Below are positions 39,088 through 50,491 of a stretch of DNA of 64,000 nt, piece by piece. The notes below the pieces were generated by a model. The model was not told where the DNA came from and did no database searches. It was given only the letters and a program-made list of their open reading frames with translations. This DNA comes from an uncultured Mesonia sp. Its GTDB lineage: Bacteria; Bacteroidota; Bacteroidia; Flavobacteriales; Flavobacteriaceae. Made by a program: the position numbers and the translations under genes. The DNA lies in NCBI GenBank assembly GCA_958296185.1, contig CATQIB010000011.1, positions 40,404-104,403 of the forward strand. The letters run 5' to 3'. Positions within the stretch are counted from its first letter, which is position 1; the number at the start of each line of letters is the position of its first letter.

Positions 39088-41004
39088 GTGATGATTATGA
39101 AGAAAATTTTAATTTTTTTAAGCCTAATGATTAGTGGAAACCTTGTTATGAGTCAGGAAAAAATGACTCCAGAAACTTTATGGAGTTTAAAGCGTTTGAG
39201 TGTAATAGGGGTAGATCAAGCCCAAAATTACATTTATTACAAGTTGAGCATACCTAATATTGAAAATGACAATTTTGATTCGGAGTATTACAAAATTCCG
39301 CTTGACGGGAAAAACCCTATACGCATCAGTAAAAATAGAGCAGAGTTAATCGGAAAAAAAATCTCACCTGATGGTAAGTACGAGCTTTTTCATCAACCCG
39401 TAGCGATTGAAAAAATAAAGGCAAAAGACAAATATGAGGAGCTACCCAAAGCTAACGCTTACGTTTACACGGATTTAGATATTAGGCACTGGGACACTTG
39501 GTCAGACGGTAGCTTTAATCACGTGTTTTATAAAGTTAAGGGCTATAGCGATGCTAATGGCATAGATATAATGGCAGAAGAACCTTACCACTCACCTCAA
39601 AAGCCTTTTGGTGGCGCCGAAGATTATATCTGGGGTCCAGAGGGGAAGTATATTTACTATGTAAGCAAAAAACTAAAGGGTAAAAGTTATGCGCAAAGTA
39701 CCAATACAGCTATTTATAGGTATTCTATTGAGACCAAAGAAACGGTAAATATCACTCAAGATAATAAAGGATACGATACCCAGCCTCAGTTTTCAAAAAA
39801 TGGAGATTTGGCTTATTTGCAAATGAAAAAAGACGGCTATGAAGCCGATAAAAATGACTTGATTGTACTGTCAAATGGCGTGAAGCAAAACTTAACCGCC
39901 CAGTGGGATGGTACTGTGGCAAGCTATAAATGGGCAAACGATGGAAAAAGAATTTATTTTACTGCACCCATTGGTGGAACCATACAATTATTTGAGGTTG
40001 ATTTTCCTGGTAAAAAGAGAAAGATGCCGGTGGTAACGCAATTAACTTCAGGAATTTTTGATATAAAAAGTATTATTTTAGAAAAAGATAATAAGCTTTA
40101 CGTGACGAGGACAGATATGAATCACGCCGCTGAGATTTTTGCTTTTGATTTGAAAAAGGAATCTTTTGAGCAGTTGACTCATATCAACGATGAGGTGTAT
40201 GCTCAAATTGCTATGCCCGAAATTCAAAAACGCTATGTGACCGCTTCTGATGGTAAAAAAATGTTGGTGTGGGTAATTTTACCGCCTAGTTTTGATGAAA
40301 ACAAGAAATATCCTGCGTTGCTTTATGCTCAAGGCGGACCCCAATCTCCGCTCTCACAATTCTATTCGTTTCGATGGAATTTTCAATTAATGGCATCACA
40401 AGGTTATGTCGTAATTGCGCCTAACCGTAGAGGAATGCCTGGCCATGGTGTTAAATGGAATGAAGACATCAGTAAAGATTGGGGCGGACAAGTTATCAAT
40501 GATTATATAAGTGCTACAGATGCTTTGGCAAAAGAATCCTACATAGATGAAGAGCGAATAGCGGCAGTAGGAGCTAGTTTTGGGGGTTACTCTGTCTTTT
40601 ATTTGGCTGGAATGCACGAGAATAAGTATAAGACTTTTATTGCTCACGATGGTGTTTTTGATACCCGAAGTATGTACGGTACTACAGAAGAGCTATTTTT
40701 TGTAAATCACGATTTTGGTGGCGCTTACTGGGAAACTGAAAATAAGGATGCGCAGCGCGCTTACCACGATTTTAACCCAATTACTCACGTTAAAAATTGG
40801 AATACCCCCATTTTTATTATTCAAGGAGGAAAAGATTACCGTGTGCCCATTGAACAAGGATTAAGCGCCTACCAAGCGGCGCAATTGTTGGGCATAAAAA
40901 GTAAATTATTGTATCTACCAGAAGAAAATCATTGGGTATTAAATCCGCAAAACGCATTGGTTTGGCAACACGAATTTTTCAATTGGTTAAAGGAGACCTT
41001 ATAA
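39088..41004 (+). CDS. S9 family peptidase (DPP4/acylaminoacyl peptidase-like)
   Basis: signal peptide, WD40-like region, 'GASFGGYSVFYLAGMH' serine motif, 'GGKDYRVPIEQG'. Confidence 0.92.
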   Translation: MMIMKKILIFLSLMISGNLVMSQEKMTPETLWSLKRLSVIGVDQAQNYIYYKLSIPNIENDNFDSEYYKIPLDGKNPIRISKNRAELIGKKISPDGKYELFHQPVAIEKIKAKDKYEELPKANAYVYTDLDIRHWDTWSDGSFNHVFYKVKGYSDANGIDIMAEEPYHSPQKPFGGAEDYIWGPEGKYIYYVSKKLKGKSYAQSTNTAIYRYSIETKETVNITQDNKGYDTQPQFSKNGDLAYLQMKKDGYEADKNDLIVLSNGVKQNLTAQWDGTVASYKWANDGKRIYFTAPIGGTIQLFEVDFPGKKRKMPVVTQLTSGIFDIKSIILEKDNKLYVTRTDMNHAAEIFAFDLKKESFEQLTHINDEVYAQIAMPEIQKRYVTASDGKKMLVWVILPPSFDENKKYPALLYAQGGPQSPLSQFYSFRWNFQLMASQGYVVIAPNRRGMPGHGVKWNEDISKDWGGQVINDYISATDALAKESYIDEERIAAVGASFGGYSVFYLAGMHENKYKTFIAHDGVFDTRSMYGTTEELFFVNHDFGGAYWETENKDAQRAYHDFNPITHVKNWNTPIFIIQGGKDYRVPIEQGLSAYQAAQLLGIKSKLLYLPEENHWVLNPQNALVWQHEFFNWLKETL

Positions 41005-41008
41005 AATT

Positions 41009-41039
41009 CAAAAGCTGCTCGGAAGAGCAGCTTTTTTTA
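41009..41039. terminator. bidirectional terminator between the S9 peptidase gene and sdhB
   Basis: AAAAGCTGCTC-GGAA-GAGCAGCTTTTTTT. Confidence 0.88.
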
Positions 41040-41041
41040 AT

Positions 41042-41791
41042 TTACTTTTTAAATTTGGCTCTTAGGTATTCGTAATTGAGCTTCGCTATGTGCAGTACGC
41101 TGATATCTTGAGGGCATTCTACTTGACAAGCTTCTGTATTGGTGCAATGACCAAATTTAAGTTCATCCATTCGGTTCACCATATTTAACACTCTTTTTTC
41201 TCGCTCTGCTTTTCCTTGGGGCAAAGAAGCCAAGTGGCTAATTTTGGCGCCAACAAATAGTGCTGCACTTTCATTTTTACAAGTGGCCACGCAAGCGCCA
41301 CAGCCAATACAAGCGGCTGCATCAAAAGCCTGCTCTGCTATTTCTTGAGGTATTGGAGTGGTATTCGCTTCGGGAGCTTGTCCTGTTTCAACGCCAATAT
41401 ATCCGCCAGACGCAATAAGGGTGTCAAAAGCACTACGATCAACTTTAAGGTCTTTTAAAACAGGGAAGGCCTTAGCCCTAAAAGGTTCAATAACGATAGT
41501 ATCACCGTCTTTAAATTCTCGCAAATGTAACTGGCAAGTAGTAATATTCTTTGGTTCACCGTGGGCTATACCATTAATCATTACACCACATTGACCGCAA
41601 ATACCTTCGCGGCAATCGTGATCAAATTCTACGGGTTCTTCTTTGTTTTTTATTAATTGTAAGTTTAGCGTGTCTAACATTTCTAAAAAAGACATCGCAG
41701 GATTTAAATCTTTAAGCTCATAAGTGTTGAACTTTCCGAGATCATCAGAATTTTTTTGTCGCCATATTTTCAATTGAAGTTTCATAGGCAT
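41042..41791 (-). CDS. sdhB: succinate dehydrogenase/fumarate reductase iron-sulfur subunit
   Basis: 'CREGICGQCGVMING', 'AACIGCGACVATCKN', 'CTNTEACQVECPQDI'. Confidence 0.96.
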   Translation of the reverse strand: MPMKLQLKIWRQKNSDDLGKFNTYELKDLNPAMSFLEMLDTLNLQLIKNKEEPVEFDHDCREGICGQCGVMINGIAHGEPKNITTCQLHLREFKDGDTIVIEPFRAKAFPVLKDLKVDRSAFDTLIASGGYIGVETGQAPEANTTPIPQEIAEQAFDAAACIGCGACVATCKNESAALFVGAKISHLASLPQGKAEREKRVLNMVNRMDELKFGHCTNTEACQVECPQDISVLHIAKLNYEYLRAKFKK

Positions 41792-43713
41792 TATATGTAG
41801 GATCGTGTACTTAAAGACACGTTTTTGAACACTAATTTTTCTTTATGCAATTCGGGTTGGCTAGGATTTCCTGTCCATTCCCAAGCAGCAGTATAGGCAT
41901 AATCATTATCATTTCTTACCGCCTCTCCTTCGTCGCTCTGGTATTCTTCTCTAAAATGAGTCCCGCAAGACTCTTCTCTATTAAGCGCGTCTAAGCACAT
42001 TAATTCGGCGAGCTCAAAATAGTCTGCTATACGGCCCGCTTTTTCCAACTCACTGTTTATTTGATTGGTATCACCAAGAACAAGAAGATTGGTTTTAAAT
42101 TCTTCTCGAAGCCTCTGTATTTCTTTTATAACAAAAGTTAAGCCCTTGCGAGATCGAGACAATCCGCAATAATCATACAGCAATTTACCAAGTTCTTTGT
42201 GGTACTCATCTGGTGTTTTAGTGCCGTTGGTATTGAGGTAAGTTTGAAGCTGCGTTTTTACCCGCTCCTCGGCATCGATAAACGTTTGGCTATGCGTAGC
42301 GGGTTTAGGCTTATCAATTTGTGTGGCGAGATAATTTTGTAGGGTATAGGGTAAAATATAGTAGCCATCTACACAAGCCTGTAATAATGAATTGGCTCCT
42401 AAACGATTGGCGCCGTGGTCTGAAAAATTGGCTTCTCCTATGGCAAATAACCCAGCAATGCTGGTTTGTAAATCATAATCTACCCAAAGACCGCCCATAG
42501 AAAAATGAGCAGAAGGAGATATTTTCATAGGTTCTTTAAAAGCATTTATTCCTGTAATTTTCTCATACATATCAAATAAATTACCGTAGCGTTTTTGAAT
42601 GGTGGTTTTACCTAAATCTTTAATCGCTTTGGCGAAATCTAAGTAAACGGCATTTTTTAATTCACCAACCCCAAACCCATTATCTATTTGTTCTTTAGCG
42701 GCTCTTGAGGCAATATCACGCGGAGCTAAGTTACCGTAAGAAGGATACTTGCGTTCTAGGTAATAATCTCTATCCGATTCAGGAATTTCATTAGGATTTC
42801 GGGCGTCTTTTTTATTTTTAGGAACCCAAATTCGGCCATCATTGCGCAAGGACTCCGACATCAAGGTAAGTTTAGACTGGTAGCTTCCGCTTTGAGGTAA
42901 ACTGGTGGGGTGAAATTGAGTCCAACTAGGATTTGCCATTAGCGCACCTTTCTTATGGGCACGCCAAATAGCCGATGCATTGCAACCCATAGCCAAAGTG
43001 GATAAATAATATATTTTCCCAAAACCGCCACTGGCAATAATCACAGCGTGAGCTGCATGTCTTTCGATCTTACCTGAAACTAAATTTCTGGTGATTATAC
43101 CTTTTGCGGTATTGTTTTCACAAACCAGCTCTAACATTTCGTGCCGATTAAAGATTTTCACTTTTCCTTTTGCTTGTTGTCTAAGCAAAGCTTGGTAGGC
43201 GCCTAAAAGCAGTTGCTGACCTGTTTGTCCTCGAGCATAGAAGGTACGCGATACTTGCACACCACCAAAAGACCGGTTACTTAGATAACCGCTATACTCC
43301 CGAGCAAAAGGAACTCCCTGTGCTACCGCTTGATCGATAAGCGCTGCAGAGCATTGTGCCAATCTATAAGTGTTGGCCTCTCGTGCTCTAAAGTCCCCTC
43401 CTTTTAGGGTGTCAAAAAACATACGTTGTACGCTATCGCCATCATTTTTATAATTTTTCATGGCATTTACTCCGCCTTGAGCGGCAACAGAGTGTGCCCT
43501 ACGAGGAGAATCTTGAAAACAAAAGCTTTTAACTTGATAACCCATTTCGGCTAAAGAAGCTGCAGCTGAAGCGCCTGAAAGCCCTGTGCCTATTACAATA
43601 ACTTCTAATTTCTTTCGGTTGTTTGGACTCACCAGCTTGGCTTGATCTTTATAGTTTTGCCATTTTTTTTCCAATGGTCCTTCTGGTATTTTTGCTGCTA
43701 TAAAATTTGCCAT
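41791..43713 (-). CDS. sdhA: succinate dehydrogenase/fumarate reductase flavoprotein subunit
   Basis: '[45 protein letters not shown]', '[21 protein letters not shown]'. Confidence 0.97.
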   Translation of the reverse strand: MANFIAAKIPEGPLEKKWQNYKDQAKLVSPNNRKKLEVIVIGTGLSGASAAASLAEMGYQVKSFCFQDSPRRAHSVAAQGGVNAMKNYKNDGDSVQRMFFDTLKGGDFRAREANTYRLAQCSAALIDQAVAQGVPFAREYSGYLSNRSFGGVQVSRTFYARGQTGQQLLLGAYQALLRQQAKGKVKIFNRHEMLELVCENNTAKGIITRNLVSGKIERHAAHAVIIASGGFGKIYYLSTLAMGCNASAIWRAHKKGALMANPSWTQFHPTSLPQSGSYQSKLTLMSESLRNDGRIWVPKNKKDARNPNEIPESDRDYYLERKYPSYGNLAPRDIASRAAKEQIDNGFGVGELKNAVYLDFAKAIKDLGKTTIQKRYGNLFDMYEKITGINAFKEPMKISPSAHFSMGGLWVDYDLQTSIAGLFAIGEANFSDHGANRLGANSLLQACVDGYYILPYTLQNYLATQIDKPKPATHSQTFIDAEERVKTQLQTYLNTNGTKTPDEYHKELGKLLYDYCGLSRSRKGLTFVIKEIQRLREEFKTNLLVLGDTNQINSELEKAGRIADYFELAELMCLDALNREESCGTHFREEYQSDEGEAVRNDNDYAYTAAWEWTGNPSQPELHKEKLVFKNVSLSTRSYI

Positions 43714-43714
43714 A

Positions 43715-44380
43715 TCAACTAGAGATAAAAATATAAATCGGTATGCCTAGATACCCTATACACATCAGTAAAGAAAAAATTACTCCAATTAGCTTTATTA
43801 TTTGCGCATAATAAGGATGGTAAAGCCCTAGGCTGCGAAATGCGCTAAAGAAACCATGCAAAAGGTGAAAAAATAAGGCTAGAATAGCTACGCTATACCA
43901 ACCTACATAGCCTATGTTCTGAAAGGATGCTATAACCAATTGGTACAAATCTTTGTTACCCTGTTGATCAAGTGGCAGTTCACCAAATTTAAACGGATAC
44001 CAAAAGTCATAAAAATGAATGACTAAAAAAGCAAATAATATTACTCCTAAAAGCATCATTTGCCTTGAATACCACTTACTGGCTCTTTTACGAGCATCAT
44101 AACGGTACCTAGTCTTTTTACTTTTTCGGGATTTAAAACTAAGATAAATAGCGTCAATGCTATGCAGTATGATACTGATGTAAAGTACGTAAGCGATTAT
44201 TTTAACCAGTATATTTCCCGATAAAAAGGCACTGTATGCATTATATTGTAATTGAGCTTCATCTTCAGGAAGCAAAAGCTGAAAATTTCCTAGTAAATGA
44301 ATTACCAGAAATAGACAAAGAAAAAGACCAGTAATGGCCATTAAGTATTTTCTAGAAATAGTAGAGGAAAACCCAAGCAT
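43715..44380 (-). CDS. sdhC: succinate dehydrogenase cytochrome b subunit
   Basis: five TM segments, '[28 protein letters not shown]'. Confidence 0.93.
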   Translation of the reverse strand: MLGFSSTISRKYLMAITGLFLCLFLVIHLLGNFQLLLPEDEAQLQYNAYSAFLSGNILVKIIAYVLYISIILHSIDAIYLSFKSRKSKKTRYRYDARKRASKWYSRQMMLLGVILFAFLVIHFYDFWYPFKFGELPLDQQGNKDLYQLVIASFQNIGYVGWYSVAILALFFHLLHGFFSAFRSLGLYHPYYAQIIKLIGVIFSLLMCIGYLGIPIYIFISS

Positions 44381-44487
44381 ACTGAGACAATTAGAAGTTC
44401 CTAAAATACAGTTTTCAATTGATTATTCCCCAGCTTTTCTATATACAATGGCTAAAGTTTGATAATTATCAGTTTTTCCCTATTGTT

Positions 44488-45384
44488 TTAAATGTATTTT
44501 AGTTCACTTTGGTGACGTGAAACATCGAGTTGCACTTTTTTACCTAAGGCTATAGCTTGATTTTCTTCAAGGTGCCCTGCAGGAAAATTATAAGCCACAG
44601 GAAAATCGTAAGGGGCTACGGCTTCTTGAATAATTTCTAAAGCATTTTGACCAAAAGGAACTGTATTGTCATTCATATCGCTCATACCTCCTACAATGAG
44701 GCCGCTAATTTTGTTGAACCACCCGTTGCGTTTTAAATTTTGTAGCATCCTGTCAATATGGTACAAATACTCATCTAAGTCCTCGATAAACAAAATCTTA
44801 TGCTGTAAATCTAAGTCGCTGCGACTGCCTATTAGCGAAAACAAAACCGAAAGATTACCGCCTACCAAAATGCCCTTTGCCTTACCCGGTTTATTCTGGC
44901 TATGACCTTTAAATGTGTAGCACCAATTTTTTGCGAAAAGCAATTGCTTTAAAGAGGCTTGTGTATTAGGTGTTTTTGTTTCTATGCCAAGACAAATTTG
45001 AGCGTGAAGGCTCGCAACCTTAAGTTTATTTAAATGGCTATGTAATACAGTTATATCGCTATAACCTATCAGCCATTTAGGATCTTGTTGAAAAGCTGTA
45101 AAATCTACTAAATCTAAAATACGTACAGTACCATAACCGCCTTTGGCACACCAGATAGCTCGTACTTTTGGATCGTTAAGTTGTTTTTGAAGATCTTGAG
45201 CACGTTGCTCATCTGTACCAGCAAATTGGTGACTTGATAACCCGATACTGCTGCCTAAAACCGGAACGAGCTCCCAAGATTCTAATAAACGTAAAGCGGG
45301 ATTTAAGTCTTCTGGATTAACTTTTCTAGCAGTAGCAATTATGGCAACGCGGTCTCCTTTTTTTAAAGCCTTAGGAATCTTCAT
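44488..45384 (-). CDS. LD-carboxypeptidase (S66 family)
   Basis: 'AIWCAKGGYGTVRILDLVDF', 'WLIGYSDITVLHSHLN', 'ILVGGNLSVLFSLIGS'. Confidence 0.93.
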   Translation of the reverse strand: MKIPKALKKGDRVAIIATARKVNPEDLNPALRLLESWELVPVLGSSIGLSSHQFAGTDEQRAQDLQKQLNDPKVRAIWCAKGGYGTVRILDLVDFTAFQQDPKWLIGYSDITVLHSHLNKLKVASLHAQICLGIETKTPNTQASLKQLLFAKNWCYTFKGHSQNKPGKAKGILVGGNLSVLFSLIGSRSDLDLQHKILFIEDLDEYLYHIDRMLQNLKRNGWFNKISGLIVGGMSDMNDNTVPFGQNALEIIQEAVAPYDFPVAYNFPAGHLEENQAIALGKKVQLDVSRHQSELKYI

Positions 45385-45417
45385 AATATAAAATTAATTG
45401 GAGTTGTAAGATAAAAA

Positions 45418-45446
45418 AATCCCTCAACTTTACAAGCTAAGGGATT
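45418..45446 (-). terminator. rho-independent-like terminator downstream of the 45472-46059 gene
   Basis: AATCCCT...AGGGATT stem; U-tract (ATTTTTTTAT) on the minus strand. Confidence 0.75.
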
Positions 45447-45471
45447 GTGTATAGCAACGTAATAATGACAT

Positions 45472-46059
45472 CTAGTTGAAAAATCCTTTTTGTTTTTCTG
45501 CCGAAGGTCTATCCCAAGAATCATCCTCTAGGTAAACATCATTATCTTTAAAATACCCGGTAACTTTTTTACCATCTGTAGTGGTCACGTCAAAAGTGAA
45601 CTCATATTCAGTTGGTCCGTTTTTTAAAACTTCAATAGTTCCTGAGGCTAAAGAACCTATATATTCAGCATCATCTTCATTGGCCCAATAAGTATTGATT
45701 AATAACCTTGAATTAGCAGAGAAAGTACCCGCCGTTTCGTTATCATTGTAGGTGTAGGTACCCAAGGGCAGCTGGTCTGCAACTTCGGTGTATAGCTCAA
45801 AATAAAGCCCAGATACTTTTTCTTGTTCAGGAAGATAAAAACCGCCAGCTTTTATAACATCTGAAGACACGAGTGAGAGGTCAAAATTATTAACTCCACC
45901 AAAGCTACCATAATTTGAAATAATGGCACTTTCTAATTCGTAAGAGGTGCCGTCAACAATCATACGGTCGCTTGTAGAAGCCCCGTCATCATCACTACTA
46001 CACGAAATTAGACCAAAGCTAACACAGAAAATTAACAGTAAAAAATTAATTTTTTTCAT
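45472..46059 (-). CDS. hypothetical lipoprotein
   Basis: lipobox 'FGLISCSSDDDG'. Confidence 0.7.
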   Translation of the reverse strand: MKKINFLLLIFCVSFGLISCSSDDDGASTSDRMIVDGTSYELESAIISNYGSFGGVNNFDLSLVSSDVIKAGGFYLPEQEKVSGLYFELYTEVADQLPLGTYTYNDNETAGTFSANSRLLINTYWANEDDAEYIGSLASGTIEVLKNGPTEYEFTFDVTTTDGKKVTGYFKDNDVYLEDDSWDRPSAEKQKGFFN

Positions 46060-46188
46060 AATTCTATTAAGTTATTATTAATGCCGTAAATATATAATTT
46101 ATTCGCATAAACATATACTTTTTAAAATATTCCTCATAGTTTTTTTTATTTTATAAACAATGTAATTTAGAATACAATTCGCTTTATG

Positions 46189-46196
46189 TACCTTTG
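46189..46196 (+). promoter_or_regulatory. Bacteroidota -7 box TACCTTTG upstream of metG
   Basis: matches TAnnTTTG. Confidence 0.65.
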
Positions 46197-46216
46197 CAGC
46201 TAAATTTAAGTAGACT

Positions 46217-48274
46217 ATGAGCACACCTAAAAGATATACCATTACCGCAGCTTTGCCCTACACCAACGGTCCTATTCATATAGGTCATTTGGCTGGCGTT
46301 TATGTTCCCGCAGATATTTATGCGCGTTACCTTAAAATGCAGGGTGAAGTCGTGGTGTTTGTTTGTGGTAGCGATGAACACGGAGTGCCCATTACCATAA
46401 AAGCCAAAAAAGAAGGCGTAAGTCCGCAAGACGTGGTCGATAAATACGATGGCATCATAAGAAAATCTTTTCAAGATTTTGGAATTGCATTTGATAATTA
46501 TTCCCGTACCTCGGCCAAAATACATCACGAAACCGCCGCTGCTTTTTTTGAAAAACTTTATAAAGAAGGAAAGTTTATCGAGGAAGTTACCCAACAGTTG
46601 TATGATGATGAAGCGCAACAATTTTTAGCCGATCGTTTTGTCATAGGAACCTGCCCTAAATGTGGAAACGAAGAAAGTTATGGCGACCAGTGTGAGAAAT
46701 GCGGAACTTCGCACAACGCAACCGATTTAATCAACCCTAAATCGGCCATTACCGGTAACGTTCCTGTGCTTAAAGAAACCAAACATTGGTTTTTACCACT
46801 AGATCAATACGAGCCTTGGCTAAAAGAATGGATTCTAGATAGTCATAAAAAAGACTGGAAACCCAATGTTTATGGGCAGTGTAAGTCTTGGATAGACGAT
46901 GGTCTTCGACCAAGAGCGGTTACCCGAGATTTAGATTGGGGAATTCCTGTTCCCGTTGCCGGAGGAGAAGGAAAAGTGCTGTATGTATGGTTTGATGCTC
47001 CTATTGGTTACATTTCGGCTACAAAAGAATGGGCCGCCAGAGAAAACAAAGACTGGGAGCCTTACTGGAAAGATCAAGATACCAAGCTGGTTCATTTTAT
47101 AGGAAAAGACAATATTGTTTTTCACTGTATCATTTTTCCAAGCATGCTTAAAGCCGAAGGAAGTTATATACTTCCCGATAACGTTCCTGCCAATGAATTT
47201 TTAAACCTAGAAGGCAACAAGCTTTCTACCTCTAAAAATTGGGCAGTGTGGTTGCATGAATACTTAGAAGATTTTCCAGGTAAAGAAGATGTTTTGCGCT
47301 ATGTGCTCACAGCTAATGCGCCAGAAACCAAGGATAACGATTTTACTTGGAAAGATTTTCAGCAGCGCAATAACAGTGAATTGGTAGCTATTCTAGGCAA
47401 TTTCATCAATCGGGTAGTGGTGTTAACTCATAAGTACTATGATGCAGAGGTGCCTGAGCCTGGGCAGCTAAATGAAACCGATGAAAATATACTGGCCGAG
47501 TTACGTGCTTATCCTGCCGTTATTGCGAGCTCTATAGAAAAATATAGATTTAGAGAAGCTCAAGCCGAAATGATGAATGTGGCTCGTTTAGGAAATAAAT
47601 ACCTGGCAGATGAAGAACCTTGGAAAACCATTAAAACCGATGAGGCTAGAACAAAAACGGTAATGTATGTAGCATTGCAGGTCGCTGCAGCCCTTTCTAG
47701 TATTTGTCAGCCATTTTTACCATTTACCGCCAAAAAGCTATCGACCATTTTAAATTTAAAAAAGAATATTTCTTGGCCGCAAATCGCTTCCGCGGAAGCG
47801 TTACTAGCGCCCCAACATGTTATTGGTAAAGCTAGTCTTTTATTTGAGAAAATTGAAGACGACGCCATAGCTAAGCAGCTAGAGAAATTAGAGAATACTA
47901 AAAAAATGAACCAAGCCGAGCAAAAAAGTGTAGAGGGGCAAAAAGAAACGGCTACCTTTGAAGATTTCACAAAAATAGATCTACGAGTGGGAACCATTGT
48001 GAGCGCAGAAAAAATGCCAAAAACTAAAAAGCTATTGGTTTTAAAGGTAGACACTGGTCTTGATACCCGCACCATTGTTTCTGGTATTGCAGAACATTTC
48101 TCGCCAGAAGAGGTAGTAGGAAAACAAGTAACGGTTTTGGTAAATCTAGCGCCTAGAAAATTACGCGGTACGCTGAGCGAGGGAATGATTTTAATGACCG
48201 AAAATGCACAGGGAGAACTGGTTTTTGTAAATCCAGATGAGGCTCAAGTTAACAACGGTAGCACTATTGCGTAG
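46217..48274 (+). CDS. metG: methionine--tRNA ligase
   Basis: '[16 protein letters not shown]', '[20 protein letters not shown]', C-terminal tRNA-binding domain '[31 protein letters not shown]'. Confidence 0.97.
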   Translation: MSTPKRYTITAALPYTNGPIHIGHLAGVYVPADIYARYLKMQGEVVVFVCGSDEHGVPITIKAKKEGVSPQDVVDKYDGIIRKSFQDFGIAFDNYSRTSAKIHHETAAAFFEKLYKEGKFIEEVTQQLYDDEAQQFLADRFVIGTCPKCGNEESYGDQCEKCGTSHNATDLINPKSAITGNVPVLKETKHWFLPLDQYEPWLKEWILDSHKKDWKPNVYGQCKSWIDDGLRPRAVTRDLDWGIPVPVAGGEGKVLYVWFDAPIGYISATKEWAARENKDWEPYWKDQDTKLVHFIGKDNIVFHCIIFPSMLKAEGSYILPDNVPANEFLNLEGNKLSTSKNWAVWLHEYLEDFPGKEDVLRYVLTANAPETKDNDFTWKDFQQRNNSELVAILGNFINRVVVLTHKYYDAEVPEPGQLNETDENILAELRAYPAVIASSIEKYRFREAQAEMMNVARLGNKYLADEEPWKTIKTDEARTKTVMYVALQVAAALSSICQPFLPFTAKKLSTILNLKKNISWPQIASAEALLAPQHVIGKASLLFEKIEDDAIAKQLEKLENTKKMNQAEQKSVEGQKETATFEDFTKIDLRVGTIVSAEKMPKTKKLLVLKVDTGLDTRTIVSGIAEHFSPEEVVGKQVTVLVNLAPRKLRGTLSEGMILMTENAQGELVFVNPDEAQVNNGSTIA

Positions 48275-48291
48275 AATAACCTAAAATTTTA

Positions 48292-48327
48292 AACAAGCCC
48301 CGTTTGTTGTAATCTTGGGGCTTGTTA
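48292..48327 (+). terminator. hairpin downstream of metG
   Basis: AACAAGCCCC...GGGGCTTGTT. Confidence 0.7.
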
Positions 48328-48390
48328 TAATTCGCTACAAAAACTGCTAAATATACAACGTAGTTGCAGGCAATTTTCTATTTTAGCAGT

Positions 48391-50172
48391 ATGCGCCTAT
48401 TTTCAAGTATAATAGCATTCTTATTTGGTTTTACCCTTTGGTCTCAATCTTACCAATTGGGCGAAAACTATTTTGATCAAGGTGAATTTGAAAAAGCCCA
48501 AACGATTTTTGAAAAACTTGTAGCCCAAAACAGCCGAGACTTGCGCAGCGTTCAAAAATTAGTAGCTACTTATCAAGAACTAGAAAAGTATAAGCTGGCA
48601 GAAGACTTGTTGTTGCAGCAAAACAAACCAAAGGTAATTTATCCTAATTTATTGGTTAGTCTAGGGTACAATTATCAATTGCAAGGTAATATTGAAGCGG
48701 CGCAAGAAGCCTTTCAATCGGCAATTGAAAGCGTTTCAAAAAATCAAGGTTATGCTTATAGCGTTGGCAGAATGTTTCAACAATATGCTTTACTAGATTG
48801 GGCTATAAAGACCTATGAAGAGGCTCTAAAACAACGTGCAAACAGCTCGTTTACTATAGAGTTGGCAAGAATTTATGGAGAAAAGGGAAATCTAAATAAA
48901 ATGTTTAGCAGCTACTTAGATTTGCTCGTAGATCAACCCAACTATTTGTTTGCTGTAAAGCGCAACTTTTCAGATTTTATTAGTGAAGACGCCAATAACC
49001 CTGCCAACAAAAAACTACAACAGGCTATACTGGCAAAAAACCAAGAAAAACCTATGCTGGTTTTTAACGAGCTGTTAAGCTGGCTTTATGTGCAACAAAA
49101 TGATTTTCAAAAAGCCTTTGCGCAAGAAAAAGCGCTCTATTTGCGCAGTCAAAAAGATAATATTCAAGGCTTTTTAAACCTGGCGCAGCAAGCCAAAGAT
49201 TCAGCCTACGCCACCTCGCAAGAAATATTAAACTATGTTATAGCGCAAGAAGATCAGATTTACCGCATCTTACAAGCTGAATATTTAAAACTAGCTCTTA
49301 GTGTGAATCGCGCACAACCTGAGGTCACAGCGCAGCTCTTTAATCAAGTGTTTGAAAAGTATAATAGCCTTCCGCTACAAGATTGGTTGGATATTCATTT
49401 GCTTTACGCGGACTATTTATTGAAAACAAAAGCTTATGCAGAAGCTAAAGCGAAATTAGATAACTTGAACCAATTAAATTTAGACAAATTTGCAGCGGGA
49501 CAAGTAAAAATGCGTTTAGGTGATGTAGCGGTTAAAACCGATAAATTTAACCAAGCTTTGATTTATTATTCACAAGTACAGCTTGACTTACCCAATAGTG
49601 CTTTGGCAGAAGAGGCTACATTTAAAATTGCAAAAACCAGTTTTTATCAAGGTGATTTTGAATGGGCAAGTAGGCAACTAAACGTTTTAAAAACAGCTAC
49701 TTCAAAATTTATTGCTAACGATGCATTACAGTTGAGTGTTTTGATTAACACCAATAGCAATGCAGTATTAGACACCACTTTTACAGCTTTAAAGCGTTTC
49801 GCTAAAGCCGATTTATTAGCTTTTCAAGAAAAACCAAATGAAGCCTTAGCGCTTTTAGCAAAGATTTTGCAAGAACACGTGGGTGAAGAAATAGAAGATG
49901 ATGCGTTATTTAAAAAAGCCAGCTTGCTAGAGGATTTGTCAAAATATGAAAAGGCCATAGCAACGTATAAAAGTATCCTAAACCTAACGGAGAAGAGTAT
50001 TTATATAGATGAAAGTCTTTATGCGCTAGCAAGAATTTATGAGCTGAAGTTAAAAGATAAAAATAAGGCCAAAGCTTATTACGAAAAACTGTTGTTTGAG
50101 CATGAAAATAGTATATATTTTAACGAGGCCAGACAAAAATATAGAAAACTAAGAGGCGATTTGATTAAATAA
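48391..50172 (+). CDS. tetratricopeptide repeat protein
   Basis: signal peptide from MRLFSSIIAFLFGF (in frame with listed 48364), many TPR units. Confidence 0.85.
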   Translation: MRLFSSIIAFLFGFTLWSQSYQLGENYFDQGEFEKAQTIFEKLVAQNSRDLRSVQKLVATYQELEKYKLAEDLLLQQNKPKVIYPNLLVSLGYNYQLQGNIEAAQEAFQSAIESVSKNQGYAYSVGRMFQQYALLDWAIKTYEEALKQRANSSFTIELARIYGEKGNLNKMFSSYLDLLVDQPNYLFAVKRNFSDFISEDANNPANKKLQQAILAKNQEKPMLVFNELLSWLYVQQNDFQKAFAQEKALYLRSQKDNIQGFLNLAQQAKDSAYATSQEILNYVIAQEDQIYRILQAEYLKLALSVNRAQPEVTAQLFNQVFEKYNSLPLQDWLDIHLLYADYLLKTKAYAEAKAKLDNLNQLNLDKFAAGQVKMRLGDVAVKTDKFNQALIYYSQVQLDLPNSALAEEATFKIAKTSFYQGDFEWASRQLNVLKTATSKFIANDALQLSVLINTNSNAVLDTTFTALKRFAKADLLAFQEKPNEALALLAKILQEHVGEEIEDDALFKKASLLEDLSKYEKAIATYKSILNLTEKSIYIDESLYALARIYELKLKDKNKAKAYYEKLLFEHENSIYFNEARQKYRKLRGDLIK

Positions 50173-50182
50173 TTTTAATACT

Positions 50183-50491
50183 ATGTTTATATTCAATATT
50201 ACCGTTAATATACAAGAAGATATTCAAGAAGCCTGGGTAGACTGGGTTAAGCATACTTATATGCCGCGAATGCTGAGCTTAGACACGTTCTCTAAAGCGG
50301 TAATGACGCGAGTTTTAGTAGAAGAAGAGATGGGAGGTTATACCTACTCAATTCAGTATACCGCACCAAACAAAACAAAACTAGAATCATTTCGTGTTAA
50401 AAACAGAAATCCGTTTGGCGAAACCCCAATGCTATTTAAAGATAAATTTGTGTACTTTACCACCGAGCTCCACATAATCGATGAACAATGA
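50183..50491 (+). CDS. DUF4286 family protein
   Basis: '[32 protein letters not shown]'. Confidence 0.85.
   Translation: MFIFNITVNIQEDIQEAWVDWVKHTYMPRMLSLDTFSKAVMTRVLVEEEMGGYTYSIQYTAPNKTKLESFRVKNRNPFGETPMLFKDKFVYFTTELHIIDEQ

Noticed and set aside
46184-46621. 145-aa minus-strand ORF opposite metG
   Set aside because: Antisense shadow of the conserved MetRS N-terminus.
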